The notes below the pieces were generated by a model. The model searched no databases and was not told where the DNA came from. It worked only from the letters and a program-made list of their open reading frames with translations. Shown in pieces: positions 54,536 to 64,000 of a stretch of DNA of 64,000 nucleotides. The position numbers and the translations under genes were made by a program. Where the stretch lies: positions 248,001 through 312,000 of the forward strand of contig NZ_JBHSJJ010000001.1 of assembly GCF_042652345.1 (NCBI RefSeq), in the 5' to 3' direction. Position 1 is the first letter of the stretch; each line of letters opens with the position of its first letter. Source of the stretch: Negadavirga shengliensis (GTDB lineage Bacteria > Bacteroidota > Bacteroidia > Cytophagales > Cyclobacteriaceae).

Positions 54536-54746
54536 CGCCGACGGATATTTGTATACCGGATGTACGTCCAATCTCGACGAGCGATTAAAAAGACATCATA
54601 ACGGATATGTTCCCTCTACCAAATCAAGACTGCCCGTTGCACTTGTAACATACATCACTTTTTCGGAAAAACATAAGGCTTTTGGATTTGAAAAATACCT
54701 GAAGAGCGGCTCGGGCAGGGCTTTTTTAAACAAAAGGCTTATTTGA
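54510..54746 (+). CDS. Single-domain GIY-YIG endonuclease-like protein
   Basis: 78 residues, a bare GIY-YIG domain: WTVYILRCADGYLYTGCT (the paired VYI and YTG strands), DERLKRHHNGY with the conserved Arg and His, and FEKYLKSGSGRAFLNK. Family knowledge: small UPF0213-like nucleases of unknown role, often present in several copies in Bacteroidota genomes. It lies right after tRNA-Pro, and its start region and flank are duplicated downstream, which suggests it travels with this repeat. Confidence 0.85.
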   Translation: MWTVYILRCADGYLYTGCTSNLDERLKRHHNGYVPSTKSRLPVALVTYITFSEKHKAFGFEKYLKSGSGRAFLNKRLI

Positions 54747-54854
54747 CCACTCCTATATGTCAGCCTACCCACACCCGTTTTAAATTATATACAGACAAAC
54801 CGGGAAAACGGTTCAGCCGACAGATCAAAAGTCAGTCTTTTATTAACACACCAT

Positions 54855-55055
54855 GCCCGGTTATCGCGTCCCGACTTCGCCCGTTGAAGCTTTAGCATAG
54901 ACGGGCTTTTTTATTTTATTGGTATCTTGGTACAAAAAAGATTTTTGACGGGACTACGTCGGGCGAGCCCGACACTATCGGTCATCAATAAACTGTTTAT
55001 TTGATGTGGAATGTTTATATACTTAAATTTACAGACAAATCGAAAACTGATCCCA
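54855..55055. repeat. Tandem duplication around tRNA-Pro and GIY-YIG, copy 2 (decayed)
   Basis: Contains a 14-base piece of tRNA-Pro (GCCCGGTTATCGCG, 54855-54868) joined directly to the tRNA 3' end and flank (from 54869), then the 5' end of a GIY-YIG gene, and then sequence resembling the region after GIY-YIG (AGACAAA-TCG-AAAAC). Two internal deletions separate it from copy 1. Confidence 0.65.
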
Positions 55056-55099
55056 TAACGGAAGTACGGCGCCAAAAAACCGCCAATTGTACCTGCTAA
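55004..55099 (+). pseudogene. GIY-YIG remnant in the second repeat copy
   Basis: ATGTGGAATGTTTATATACTT gives MWNVYIL, matching the first residues of the GIY-YIG gene at 54510. The rest of the domain is replaced by unrelated codons ending at TAA 55099. Confidence 0.6.
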
Positions 55100-55296
55100 A
55101 CCTGATATTTTAATAGATGCCCACACCCGGATCGCCGTGTATGTGTGTCACCAGCAGGAAATAAACGTATTTGTTATATTAAAATCCACATTTTTTACAG
55201 TCATTTAAAATCAGATTTGGCATTTTTACATAGGGATTCGCCATGCGCGGTCCTTTAAATGATATCAAATTGCCACGAACCTAAAATAACTTATCC

Positions 55297-56712
55297 ATGA
55301 AATATTTCTATTTGCTGTTGCTAGCAACTTTGGTTTTCATAAATGAGGGTGAATGCCAAAAGCGGCCAAACATTGTACTTTTTATCGCTGATGACTTGGG
55401 GGCCATAGATATTCCATTGTACGGAAATCCGATAGTGCGGACACCGAATATAGACCGGCTGGCCGGCGAATCCCTATTGTTTACCCATGCGTTTGCAACC
55501 TCTCCAACTTGCTCTCCATCCCGGGCTTCTATCCATACAGGTTTGATGCCGTTCAGGAACGGGGCACATGCCAATCATTCCGGAATAAAGGACAATGTCC
55601 GCACCTTGCCGGATTATCTTAAGGCGGCAGGTTACCGGGTAGCCATTGCAGGAAAGTACCATTTAGGCCCAATGAAGGCATACCCGTTTGAAATGATCCA
55701 TGGAACCAATGTTCCGGAACCTGGATATGAGGGAAAGGGAGAACTGTGGACGGATTTAGTGCTTGATCCGGTGGATGAGTGGTTATCCAAAGTCAAAAAG
55801 GAGGGGGAAGATCCTTTTCTACTGGTTGTCAATGACCATAGCCCCCATGTTTTCTGGCCGGAAAACCCGGAGTATGAAGCTTCAGAGGTGGAAATACCCA
55901 GCATCCATATCGACACTGATGCGACCCGGAAGGCCAGGGCGCAATATTATACAGATATAACAAAAATGGATACAAACGTCGGTAAACTCATGGAATACCT
56001 GGCGTCTAATGAGTTGCTGGATAACACGGTGATCATATTTACAAGTGATCAGGGGCCCCAATGGGCATTTGGAAAATGGAGCCTTTATGATTATGGCATA
56101 AAGGTCCCTATGTTGGTGAGATGGCCGGGGGTCATTGAAGGGAATACCGCTACCGATGCCTTGGTCTCTTTGGTGGATTTACTGCCGACTATTATGGAGA
56201 TGGCGGGCGTGAAAGCGCCGAAGGCGCCTGAACAGATAGACGGAACCAGCTTTTTGCCCCTGCTTCAGGGAAAAACCAACCGGCATCGCGAGTATATTTA
56301 TGCCTCCCATACCGGGGATGGAGACATGAACAGAACGCCTATCCGGATGGTCCGTAACAAACGGTACAAATATCTGTTGAATTTGGCCCCTGAAGTGAAA
56401 TATACCACTCATATGGACAAGGGAGCCCATAAAGACTATTGGACTACGTGGGATGAAATGGCCTCTCAGGAAGAGCATGCCCGGGCAGTGTTATGGCGCT
56501 ATCACTATCACCCTAGGGAGGAATTGTATGATGTGGTGGCTGATCCCGATGAAAAAAAGAACCTGGCGTTCAATCCCCATTACCGGGAAATCATGGAAGA
56601 CCTCAGGAACAGGTTGTCCGAGTGGAGAACACAGCAGGGAGATGCTGAAACCGGTTCATTTGAAAGAAAGGATAGCGGTTTGGCACCTGGAGGTCCTTAT
56701 ATTTTTAAATAG
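55297..56712 (+). CDS. Exported sulfatase, SGSH (heparan N-sulfatase)-like
   Basis: 471 residues with a Sec signal (about 20 residues, ending GEC before QKRPNIV; a lipobox reading is weak). Metal and active site: ADDLG (D32, D33), CSPSRASIHTG with C72 as the Cys converted to formylglycine, AGKYHLG, VNDHSPH and FTSDQGPQWAFGKWSLYD. Overall it resembles the S1_8 type, which includes heparan N-sulfatases. It removes sulfate from glycans in the periplasm. It stands 109 bases before the hybrid sensor gene, and its maturase is not in the window. Confidence 0.9.
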   Translation: MKYFYLLLLATLVFINEGECQKRPNIVLFIADDLGAIDIPLYGNPIVRTPNIDRLAGESLLFTHAFATSPTCSPSRASIHTGLMPFRNGAHANHSGIKDNVRTLPDYLKAAGYRVAIAGKYHLGPMKAYPFEMIHGTNVPEPGYEGKGELWTDLVLDPVDEWLSKVKKEGEDPFLLVVNDHSPHVFWPENPEYEASEVEIPSIHIDTDATRKARAQYYTDITKMDTNVGKLMEYLASNELLDNTVIIFTSDQGPQWAFGKWSLYDYGIKVPMLVRWPGVIEGNTATDALVSLVDLLPTIMEMAGVKAPKAPEQIDGTSFLPLLQGKTNRHREYIYASHTGDGDMNRTPIRMVRNKRYKYLLNLAPEVKYTTHMDKGAHKDYWTTWDEMASQEEHARAVLWRYHYHPREELYDVVADPDEKKNLAFNPHYREIMEDLRNRLSEWRTQQGDAETGSFERKDSGLAPGGPYIFK

Positions 56713-56871
56713 ACCACTGGCGAAAGATCTTTGGCCAGGCACGCTACGGGTGTAATAAAAGAATCACGTGATAGCGCTATTTGTCTAATTGATTATTACA
56801 TTAGGGTTTGGTGAAAGGGGTTGCCAAATGCTTTCAGAGTAAAAATGAAGGTAAAGAGGATATATTTTAAA

Positions 56872-59800
56872 ATGAACCGGATCCAAAGCTACCGCTGGTT
56901 TTGTTTAACATGGGCCTGGATACTGATGTCATTCTCCGTATTCGGCCAGAAGAACCTTTTTACCAATCTCAACGTCGGAGATGGCTTGTGTTCCAACACC
57001 GTTACTGCCATTTTTCAGGATTCAGAAGGATTTATGTGGATTGGAACCAAAAACGGTCTCAATAAATACGACGGAAGTTTTGTTTCCCGATATCAGCAGT
57101 CGGACGGCCCATATGCACTTGGAGACAATGCGATAAGTTTCATCAAGGAGGCTGCTGATGGGAACTTGTTAATAGGGACGTTTTCCGGGCTTTATAGTTT
57201 TAATAAACGCACGCAGGAGTTCACCAAGATCGCTCTGGATATTGATATTAAAATAAACAGCCTGGTAATTGACGAAAACGGATTGATCTGGATAGGAACC
57301 GGTAAAGGACTCTCACTGGTGGACCCGAAGAATCCTTCAGAAGTGCTCGAGACCTACTTCCCCGAACTGGAGATCAGGTCGCTGATAAAAGACAAGGAAG
57401 GCAATATCTGGCTGGGGACTTATAGGGACGGCATAAAGATGTACCATAACGAAAGAAAGAGTTTTAGCCATATAAACGTCACCGATGGTCAAACCGGTGA
57501 TGATAAAATAATGGTGCTTACCATCTTTCAGAGTGAAGATCAAAATATCTGGATAGGAACACTGACAAATGGTTTGGGAAAATTGGATCGCGAAAGTGGT
57601 CGGATAGAATTTTACAAACATTCCAAAGACCATAACAGCATCAGCAGTGATATTGTCCGCGTGATCGCCCAAAGAATTGATGGAAAAATCCTGCTGGGTA
57701 CGGAAGAAGGACTTAATATATTTGATATTGAAAATGAGAGGTTTGAAACTTTTTCCAATGTTAAATATGATCCTTTCAGTCTTAGTGATAACTCTATTTG
57801 GTCAATCCTTGTGGATGATCAGAAGAATGTATGGCTAGGGACTTATTTTGGAGGGGTTAACTTTTGGGACTTGTCCGAACAAAGATTCAATTACTTCTAT
57901 CCATCTTACAAACCGCAGTCTATCCAGGGTAAAGCCGTAAGTTGCTTTTTGGAAGTGGGCGGTAAAGTATGGGTTGGCACCGAAGATGCTGGACTTTATT
58001 TGTTTGACCCAAAAACCAGAGAATTCTTTAAATATCCTTTTGAAGCTTTCCAGGAGCCATTATCTTACCATAACGTACACACCATTTTACAGGAGTCCGA
58101 ACATGAATTTTGGATAGGCACTTATACAGGAGGCTTAGACCTGATCAATCTTAAAACAGGTAAAACAAGAAACTACCGGAACAATCCAGAGGACCCCGCT
58201 TCGCTGAGCAACAATGGTATATATGCTACCTTTAAAGATACCAACGGCACACTATGGGTGGGGACAATATATGGGTTAAATAAGTATGATGCAGAGTCAG
58301 ACCAATTTGTAAGAGTGGATTACCCAGGGTTGTCCAATAGATTTATTTACAAAATACTTGAAAATCAACATGGGGAGTTATTGGTACTTACTTACGGGCA
58401 GTCATTATTTATCAGACGGAAGAACAGCGATCAATGGGAAGAATATACTGTGCCTTCCGGGGGTGAAAAGGTCAGGTTTATCACCATGTACGAATCAAAA
58501 GACGGTAAATTGTATATAGGATCTGAAGGAGCAGGGATCTTTAAATTTGAAAACGGCGAGTTTTCCAAGGTCTTTCAGGAGAAAGGTTTGGTAAAAAATT
58601 CGATTTATTCCATAGTTGAAGATATGACGGGTAATTTATGGGCCTCAACAAATAATGGAATATTCTGTATAGAAGCAGATAGCCAGATCATATACCCCAT
58701 AAAAAACTGGAGGTTTTTGCAGGGTTTGCAATTTAATTTCAATGCAGGTATGGCAGCTTCGGACGGCCAGGTATATTTTGGAGGTATCAATGGATTCAAT
58801 TCCTTTGATCCTGAAAAGATCCTGAATGCATATAATCACATAGAAAAGAAGTTTTTCTTTCACAGTATACAGCTATTTAATACAGAGGTCAGGGCAGGGG
58901 ATCACTCAGGAATATTGAATTTTGATATTAATTACGAAGAGAGAATTACCTTAAAGCATGACCAATCCATGATAAGCATCACCTACGGGGCTTTGGATTT
59001 TGTGAATCAGAACAGCCTCAACTACGCCTATTTTTTGGAGGGTTTGGACGCGGATTGGAACCATGTAGGAAATCAGAACCGGGCGACTTATACCAATCTG
59101 ACACCCGGGACCTATAGGTTTCATGTCAAGCTCGAAGGTACAGATAGTGCTTTGAGTAAATCAGGAAAAACGATAGAAATTGTCGTGTTACCGCCCTTCT
59201 ATAAAACAACCCTGGCATACCTCATTTATTTTATGCTCGGAGTGGGAGGAGTGTTGGCTATCGGTATGTATTACCGGGAACGCGTCAAGAAAAAAAGCAG
59301 GGAAAGGGAAAAAAAGTTAAAACAACAGGAAGAAAGGGCATTTTATAAAAGGAAAATTCAGTTTTTCACAGAAATGGCGCATGAAATCAGAACGCCGCTT
59401 TCCCTTATTGCCGCGCCGTTGGAAAAATTGATGGAAAAAGAACAGGGGGATGAAAATGCGGAAAACAACCTGAAGATTATCAAAAGGAATGCGGACGACC
59501 TGATGAGCCTGATTGGCCAGCTTTTGGATTTTAGAAGGGTGGAGTCTGAAAAGTACTTGATCAAGCCTGAAAAGGTGGATATTGCTAATATGCTTAAGGA
59601 GATTAACCTTAAATACTTAGGAGTTGCTACTCAAAAAAATATCCGTTTTACACTAAATATTCAGGAAGAATCCATAATGGTGATGATTGACATAGGTGCA
59701 TTTTCAAAGATTATCAATAATCTGTTGATGAATGCATTTAAATATGCGAGGACTGAAGTAATCCTGGCAGCTGAAGTGCGGGTAAGTGGAAATGAAGGAG

Positions 59801-60873
59801 AAATGCTCGTCATCACGGTGTGGGATGATGGGATTGGAATACCCGAATCTGAAACGAACAATGTGTTCAGGAAATTCTTTACCGTCTCATCAGGAAAACA
59901 CAAATACGGTAATTCCGGAGGTACAGGCATAGGCCTGTTTCTGGCCAAAAGCCTGACGGAAATCCAGGGAGGTAGCTTGAGAGTTGAAAGTGTCGAAAAC
60001 CAGTTTACCACTTTTTCGATCTTGTTTCCTTTAGATGACATGAGGTGTGAGGAAAATCTCGATATGAACGTTTTGGAATCAGACGAAAATGAGGATGATA
60101 AACTGACACGGATACTTGTGGTTGAGGATAATCTGGCCCTGCTGGATTTTATAACTGATTCCCTTGTTGAGATGGGTTATGGGGTTATAAAAGCGACCAA
60201 CGGCAAGTATGCTATCCAGAAACTGAAAAATCATCATATTGACCTGGTCTTATCCGATGTAATGATGGATGAAATGGACGGGTTGGAATTGTGCCGGTAC
60301 ATAAAAGACGACGCACATTATTGCCATATTCCGGTCATCTTATTGACAGCGAAGTCAGATCCTGAAATGGAATTGGACGGATTGGAAGTTGGAGTGGATG
60401 CTTATATCGTCAAACCGTTTAAATTGAAGCATATTGAACTGGTGATCAGAAATCTTTTAGACGTAAGGGATAAGTTGAAGTTTAAATTTTCTCACCAACC
60501 CTTATCGGGAGCCAGTGAGATTGCCCAAAATGGGAAAGACAAATTGTTTGTGAAAAACATTGTCACTTATATCGAGGATAATATAACGAGCAATTCCTTA
60601 TCTGTTACGGAATTAAGCCAGCATATAGGGCTGAGCCGTTCAAGCTTACACAAAAAACTCAAAACCATTACCGGACTGGGACCAAATGAATTTATCAAGC
60701 TGATCCGTTTAAAAGCAGCGGCCAAACTGCTAAATGAAGGCCAATATAGCATTTCAGAAGTGTGTTATATGTCTGGTTTCACCTCCCCGTCCTATTTTTC
60801 CAAGTGCTTTCAGTTACAGTTCAACATGACACCTTCTGAATTCATTGCCGAATCAATGGACCAAAAGGATTAA
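56872..60873 (+). CDS. Hybrid two-component system regulator (HTCS) with AraC output
   Basis: About 1333 residues from ATG 56872, which begins a signal anchor (MNRIQSYRWFCLTWAWILMSFSVFGQ). Starts at 56845 and 56821 would add a short leader. The periplasmic part is a double seven-bladed propeller with many IWIGT-type repeats, then a Y_Y_Y domain (LNYAYFLEGLDADWNHVG), one membrane helix, and a histidine kinase: H837 in EMAHEIRTPLSL, NNLLMNAFKYA, DDGIGIP, GGTGIGLFLAK. A receiver follows (D1129 in SDVMMDEMDG, and YIVKPF), then an AraC DNA-binding end. It senses an oligosaccharide in the periplasm and directly controls the adjacent susC-like gene. Confidence 0.95.
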   Translation: MNRIQSYRWFCLTWAWILMSFSVFGQKNLFTNLNVGDGLCSNTVTAIFQDSEGFMWIGTKNGLNKYDGSFVSRYQQSDGPYALGDNAISFIKEAADGNLLIGTFSGLYSFNKRTQEFTKIALDIDIKINSLVIDENGLIWIGTGKGLSLVDPKNPSEVLETYFPELEIRSLIKDKEGNIWLGTYRDGIKMYHNERKSFSHINVTDGQTGDDKIMVLTIFQSEDQNIWIGTLTNGLGKLDRESGRIEFYKHSKDHNSISSDIVRVIAQRIDGKILLGTEEGLNIFDIENERFETFSNVKYDPFSLSDNSIWSILVDDQKNVWLGTYFGGVNFWDLSEQRFNYFYPSYKPQSIQGKAVSCFLEVGGKVWVGTEDAGLYLFDPKTREFFKYPFEAFQEPLSYHNVHTILQESEHEFWIGTYTGGLDLINLKTGKTRNYRNNPEDPASLSNNGIYATFKDTNGTLWVGTIYGLNKYDAESDQFVRVDYPGLSNRFIYKILENQHGELLVLTYGQSLFIRRKNSDQWEEYTVPSGGEKVRFITMYESKDGKLYIGSEGAGIFKFENGEFSKVFQEKGLVKNSIYSIVEDMTGNLWASTNNGIFCIEADSQIIYPIKNWRFLQGLQFNFNAGMAASDGQVYFGGINGFNSFDPEKILNAYNHIEKKFFFHSIQLFNTEVRAGDHSGILNFDINYEERITLKHDQSMISITYGALDFVNQNSLNYAYFLEGLDADWNHVGNQNRATYTNLTPGTYRFHVKLEGTDSALSKSGKTIEIVVLPPFYKTTLAYLIYFMLGVGGVLAIGMYYRERVKKKSREREKKLKQQEERAFYKRKIQFFTEMAHEIRTPLSLIAAPLEKLMEKEQGDENAENNLKIIKRNADDLMSLIGQLLDFRRVESEKYLIKPEKVDIANMLKEINLKYLGVATQKNIRFTLNIQEESIMVMIDIGAFSKIINNLLMNAFKYARTEVILAAEVRVSGNEGEMLVITVWDDGIGIPESETNNVFRKFFTVSSGKHKYGNSGGTGIGLFLAKSLTEIQGGSLRVESVENQFTTFSILFPLDDMRCEENLDMNVLESDENEDDKLTRILVVEDNLALLDFITDSLVEMGYGVIKATNGKYAIQKLKNHHIDLVLSDVMMDEMDGLELCRYIKDDAHYCHIPVILLTAKSDPEMELDGLEVGVDAYIVKPFKLKHIELVIRNLLDVRDKLKFKFSHQPLSGASEIAQNGKDKLFVKNIVTYIEDNITSNSLSVTELSQHIGLSRSSLHKKLKTITGLGPNEFIKLIRLKAAAKLLNEGQYSISEVCYMSGFTSPSYFSKCFQLQFNMTPSEFIAESMDQKD

Positions 60874-61182
60874 TTGGGATTTCAATAAAGGTGATTGCCA
60901 ACGTCCGTTCTATACCAGGATCTTAAAATATTACAATACATCGTTGCCTTGCCTTATCACCCTGAGGCATCGGGCTTTTCTAGCAGGATTTAAGTAAAAG
61001 CACTTCACCTAAATTAACTTGTGCCCATATGATGTTTTGGTGTTTGACGGATATGTTCGTGTAAACACCGTTTTTATTGCAAGAGGCGTACAATTGTTAT
61101 AGTGAAATCACCATTTCTTACATCAATCTATTTTTCGAAAAGAGATATTTGTGCAGTAACAATTCCTAAAAATAACCTAATT
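60874..61182. other. Intergenic region before the SusC gene
   Basis: About 310 bases. It must contain the HTCS-controlled promoter, but I could not identify a confident element. Confidence 0.4.
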
Positions 61183-64000
61183 ATGAAAAAATCATTACGA
61201 AGAAGTCGGATCTATCTGATTGGAGTTGGGTGGAAAATACCGTGCTTAAAAGCAATTCTTCCAGCAATCCTGTCAGTATGTCTGTTAAATCTTACGTTAC
61301 AGGCACAAACCAACGGCAGACAAGTGCAGGGTACCGTGATTTCCACGGATGATAATATGGGCATGCCCGGTGTGAATGTATTGGAAAAGGGCACCTCAAA
61401 TGGCACGGTGACAGACGGTGATGGCAGTTTCTCCATAACGGTAGGAGACGAGGCTATTTTGCAATTAAGCTTTATCGGATACCAAAGTCAAGAAATTAAG
61501 GTGGGGAACCAAACATCGCTGACCATTAATATGTCACCGGATATGAGTCAGCTTGAAGAAGTGGTGGTGGTTGGTTACGGTTCTGTAAAGAAATCGGACT
61601 TAACCGGTGCAGTGTCTTCAATTTCTGCGAAGGACTTTAACCAGGGAGTCAACAGTACCGTAGAACAGTTGATTCAAGGCAGGGTAGCCGGGGCGCGGGT
61701 GATTGCCAATTCGGGTGATCCCGGCGCCGGACTATCAATCAGCATCAGGGGAGCGAGTTCTATCAATGCCGGAACAAGCCCTTTGTTCGTCATTGATGGC
61801 CTACCTGTAGCCAATGAGCAGACCATTACTGGTACAGGGCAGGGCGTGCCGGGAACCAGAGCTCCCAGAAGCCCTCTGAACACCATAAACCCTTCTGATA
61901 TCATATCAATCGAGGTCTTAAAAGATGCATCAGCTACGGCCATTTATGGCGCCCGGGGCGCTAATGGCGTAGTGCTGATCACCACCAAACAGGGAGAAAG
62001 CGGAAAAAGCACCATCACTTATGACAGCTATGTGGGCGTGCAAAATTCTGCTAACAGGTTGCGGGTGCTGTCTGCACCTGAGTATCAGCAGGTAGTCAAT
62101 GGTATCATTGATGCCGGAGGAGGAAACCAATCTGAAAGAGTTGAAGAAATTGCCAATAATGGATTAGGTACAGACTGGCAGGATCTTGTATATAGAGAAA
62201 ATGCCATCGCACAGAATCACACGGTGGGGTTTTCAGGAGGCAATGACAAAACGAAATACTTCACATCCGTCAATTATCAAGATCAGGAAGGGATTATCCG
62301 GGGATCAAGGTTCCAGCGATACAGTACCAGGCTGAACTTAAATACCCAGGCTACAGACAAGCTTACTTTCGGGGCAAACCTGAACTTGGCCTATACCAAG
62401 GATCAAACGGCACCAACAGGATATGCCATCAATGAAGGCGGGGGGCTTCTCTATAATTCGATAAATTACGATCCGACTTTACCGGTTTATGATGAAGCGG
62501 GCAATTTTACCAGGTCGGATTTTCTGACAGTCGAAAATCCCATGGCCTTGGCTTCAAGTGTCACGAATTTTTCGAATGCCTACCAGATGTTCGGAACACT
62601 TTTCGGGGAATATGCTGTCAATGATGACCTTAAGCTGAAAGTAAATGTGGGGGGCGATGCCCGGTTTCAACGCAGGGATGTGTATGTAGACCAACAAACC
62701 CAGAGAGGTGCCGCGCGGGGCGGACAGGCTACCATAATCAATGGTTTTCAAACCAACTACCTTGCTGAATTTACGGCTACTTACACCAAGACAATTAGAG
62801 CGCATTCTTTCAACATCCTAGGTGGTGCTATGGATCAGGAATTCACCACGGCAAGGTCAAACCAATCAGCTTTCAATTTCTCAAACGATATTACCAAAAC
62901 CGACAACATTGGCCTGGGGGACAGAGAGACCTATTTGATGGGAAGTGACAAGTTTAAAAACCGATTGATTTCATTTTTAGGCAGGGTCAATTACACCTAT
63001 AAAGACAAGTTTTTGCTTACTTCCACTTTTAGGGCAGACGGTTCCAGTAGATTTGGACAGAATAATAAGTTCGGCTATTTCCCCTCCGTTGCCGGTGGCT
63101 GGAAGCTGACCGAAGAGGAGTTTCTCAGGAATCAGGAGTTTGTGAGTGCGCTTAAACTCAGGGCGAGCTGGGGTAGGACCGGAAACCAGGAAATCAGCAA
63201 CTTTCAGTCACTCAATACGTTCGGCGCGGGGGCAGCCGCCGTTTTCAATGACGGGATGGTGGTTACTTTGAATCCGGCCAGGCTGGCCAATCCTGACCTG
63301 AAGTGGGAGACTACCGAACAGTGGGATGTGGGCGTGGATTTTGAATTTCTTAACGGCAGACTGAGCGGCAGTCTGGACTATTACCAAAAGAATACGTTTG
63401 ACATGCTCATAGCGCTACCGGTGCCAAGGTCCACAGGTTTTCAAACCAGGCTTACAAACGTGGGGAAAATCAAAAACAAAGGATTGGATCTTGAGTTGAG
63501 GTCGGTAAATATCAGCACGAGTAATTTTGAATGGAGCACAGGACTGACCCTTTTTACCTTAAATAACCGGGTCGTGGATTTGGGAGGTATATCGCAGATT
63601 ATCACAGGTAGTGCAGGTTTTACCGATCAAATATTTGTGATCCAGGAGGGTGCACCTTTACGATCCTTTTATGGGTGGCACATTGACGGGGTGTGGCAAG
63701 TTGGCGATGACTTCAGTGAAACGACAGACAACGTGAACCCCGGTGATCTGAAATATAGGGATATCAACGGTGATGGGACTGTCAACTCAGATGACAGGGA
63801 GATCATTGGAAACAGCTTTCCCGACCTCACCTATGGCATTTCTAATTCCCTGAGGTTCAAAAATATAACATTTGATGTGTTTTTCGACGGAGTATATGGC
63901 ATTGAAATGTTGAACAATAACCTTGTAGACACCTATTTTCCTATCCAGTTGAGAAGAAATAAATTGGCAGAACCCTATCTGAACAGATGGACCCCTGAAA
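61183..64000 (+). CDS. SusC/RagA-family TonB-dependent receptor (truncated at right edge)
   Basis: 939 residues are visible from ATG 61183 and the frame is open at the window end. Signal peptide of about 42 residues (ending LQAQ). Then the carboxypeptidase-D-like domain (VQGTVISTDDNMGMPGVNVLEKGTSNGT, spread over 30 residues), a TonB box (LEEVVVVGYGSVKK) and the plug (VEQLIQGRVAGARV, ISIRGASSINAGTSPLFVIDG, IEVLKDASATAIYGARGANGV). The barrel begins after about residue 250. Substrate import of glycans through the outer membrane, normally with a SusD lipoprotein, which should be encoded just beyond the window. It is controlled by the upstream HTCS. Confidence 0.95.
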   Translation, partial: MKKSLRRSRIYLIGVGWKIPCLKAILPAILSVCLLNLTLQAQTNGRQVQGTVISTDDNMGMPGVNVLEKGTSNGTVTDGDGSFSITVGDEAILQLSFIGYQSQEIKVGNQTSLTINMSPDMSQLEEVVVVGYGSVKKSDLTGAVSSISAKDFNQGVNSTVEQLIQGRVAGARVIANSGDPGAGLSISIRGASSINAGTSPLFVIDGLPVANEQTITGTGQGVPGTRAPRSPLNTINPSDIISIEVLKDASATAIYGARGANGVVLITTKQGESGKSTITYDSYVGVQNSANRLRVLSAPEYQQVVNGIIDAGGGNQSERVEEIANNGLGTDWQDLVYRENAIAQNHTVGFSGGNDKTKYFTSVNYQDQEGIIRGSRFQRYSTRLNLNTQATDKLTFGANLNLAYTKDQTAPTGYAINEGGGLLYNSINYDPTLPVYDEAGNFTRSDFLTVENPMALASSVTNFSNAYQMFGTLFGEYAVNDDLKLKVNVGGDARFQRRDVYVDQQTQRGAARGGQATIINGFQTNYLAEFTATYTKTIRAHSFNILGGAMDQEFTTARSNQSAFNFSNDITKTDNIGLGDRETYLMGSDKFKNRLISFLGRVNYTYKDKFLLTSTFRADGSSRFGQNNKFGYFPSVAGGWKLTEEEFLRNQEFVSALKLRASWGRTGNQEISNFQSLNTFGAGAAAVFNDGMVVTLNPARLANPDLKWETTEQWDVGVDFEFLNGRLSGSLDYYQKNTFDMLIALPVPRSTGFQTRLTNVGKIKNKGLDLELRSVNISTSNFEWSTGLTLFTLNNRVVDLGGISQIITGSAGFTDQIFVIQEGAPLRSFYGWHIDGVWQVGDDFSETTDNVNPGDLKYRDINGDGTVNSDDREIIGNSFPDLTYGISNSLRFKNITFDVFFDGVYGIEMLNNNLVDTYFPIQLRRNKLAEPYLNRWTPE

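Overview
The window comes from a member of the Bacteroidota, most likely the Cytophagales and close to Cyclobacteriaceae. The lineage call is an inference from gene content: a SusC-type receptor with a hybrid two-component regulator, a type IX secretion C-terminal signal, a bacillithiol synthase, the planctomycete-type DUF1549/DUF1501 pair, and promoters of the TTTG-N18-20-TAnnTTTG type in front of all three tRNA loci. Most of the sequence is ordinary chromosome with moderate GC content.

Layout. 1-4375: the end of a TetR regulator, then a minus-strand operon of a small membrane protein, mutL and two tandem rhomboid proteases. 4536-9503: a NagZ-type glycosidase fused to a beta-lactamase-like domain, bshA, and a fatty acid hydroxylase-family protein. 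9571-12141: an accessory patch with a nine-base minisatellite, a decayed antitoxin/RES-toxin pair, a 49-codon ORF coupled to a membrane protein, and a CPBP protease. 12230-20556: an NAD-binding epimerase-like protein, the 2-oxoglutarate dehydrogenase genes (sucA, sucB, lpd) and convergent murF. 20706-31910: an FG-GAP protein with a secretion tail, an operon hemerythrin-ruvX-def-omega-amidase, a C-terminal processing protease, an exported VOC protein, an M1 peptidase and a TonB-dependent receptor. 32085-32282: two identical tRNA-Val genes in tandem.

34342-41707 is the most coherent metabolic locus. A minus-strand operon (Gfo/Idh/MocA oxidoreductase, TIM-barrel isomerase, lipoprotein cytochrome c, DUF1080 lipoprotein) diverges from an MFS permease, which is followed by a GMC oxidoreductase and its Tat-exported small subunit. 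Together they look like a 3-keto-glycoside route: periplasmic oxidation of C3 of a glycoside, electrons to cytochrome c, cleavage by DUF1080, uptake and cytoplasmic reduction. A perfect 21-bp palindrome lies in the divergent promoter region.

41932-49212 holds a putative zinc peptidase, a LON-domain protein, a TPR/SH3 protein, tRNA-Lys followed by dispersed repeats that carry the tRNA 3' end, a small operon of SRPBCC/DoxX/VOC proteins (one member frameshifted) with a divergent GlxA-type regulator, and an OmpA lipoprotein. 49446-64000 is a polymer-degradation region: the DUF1549/DUF1553 and DUF1501 pair, tRNA-Pro with a GIY-YIG gene inside a decayed tandem duplication, a sulfatase, a hybrid two-component regulator, and a SusC receptor running off the right edge. 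The last three look like the start of a polysaccharide utilisation locus for a sulfated glycan.
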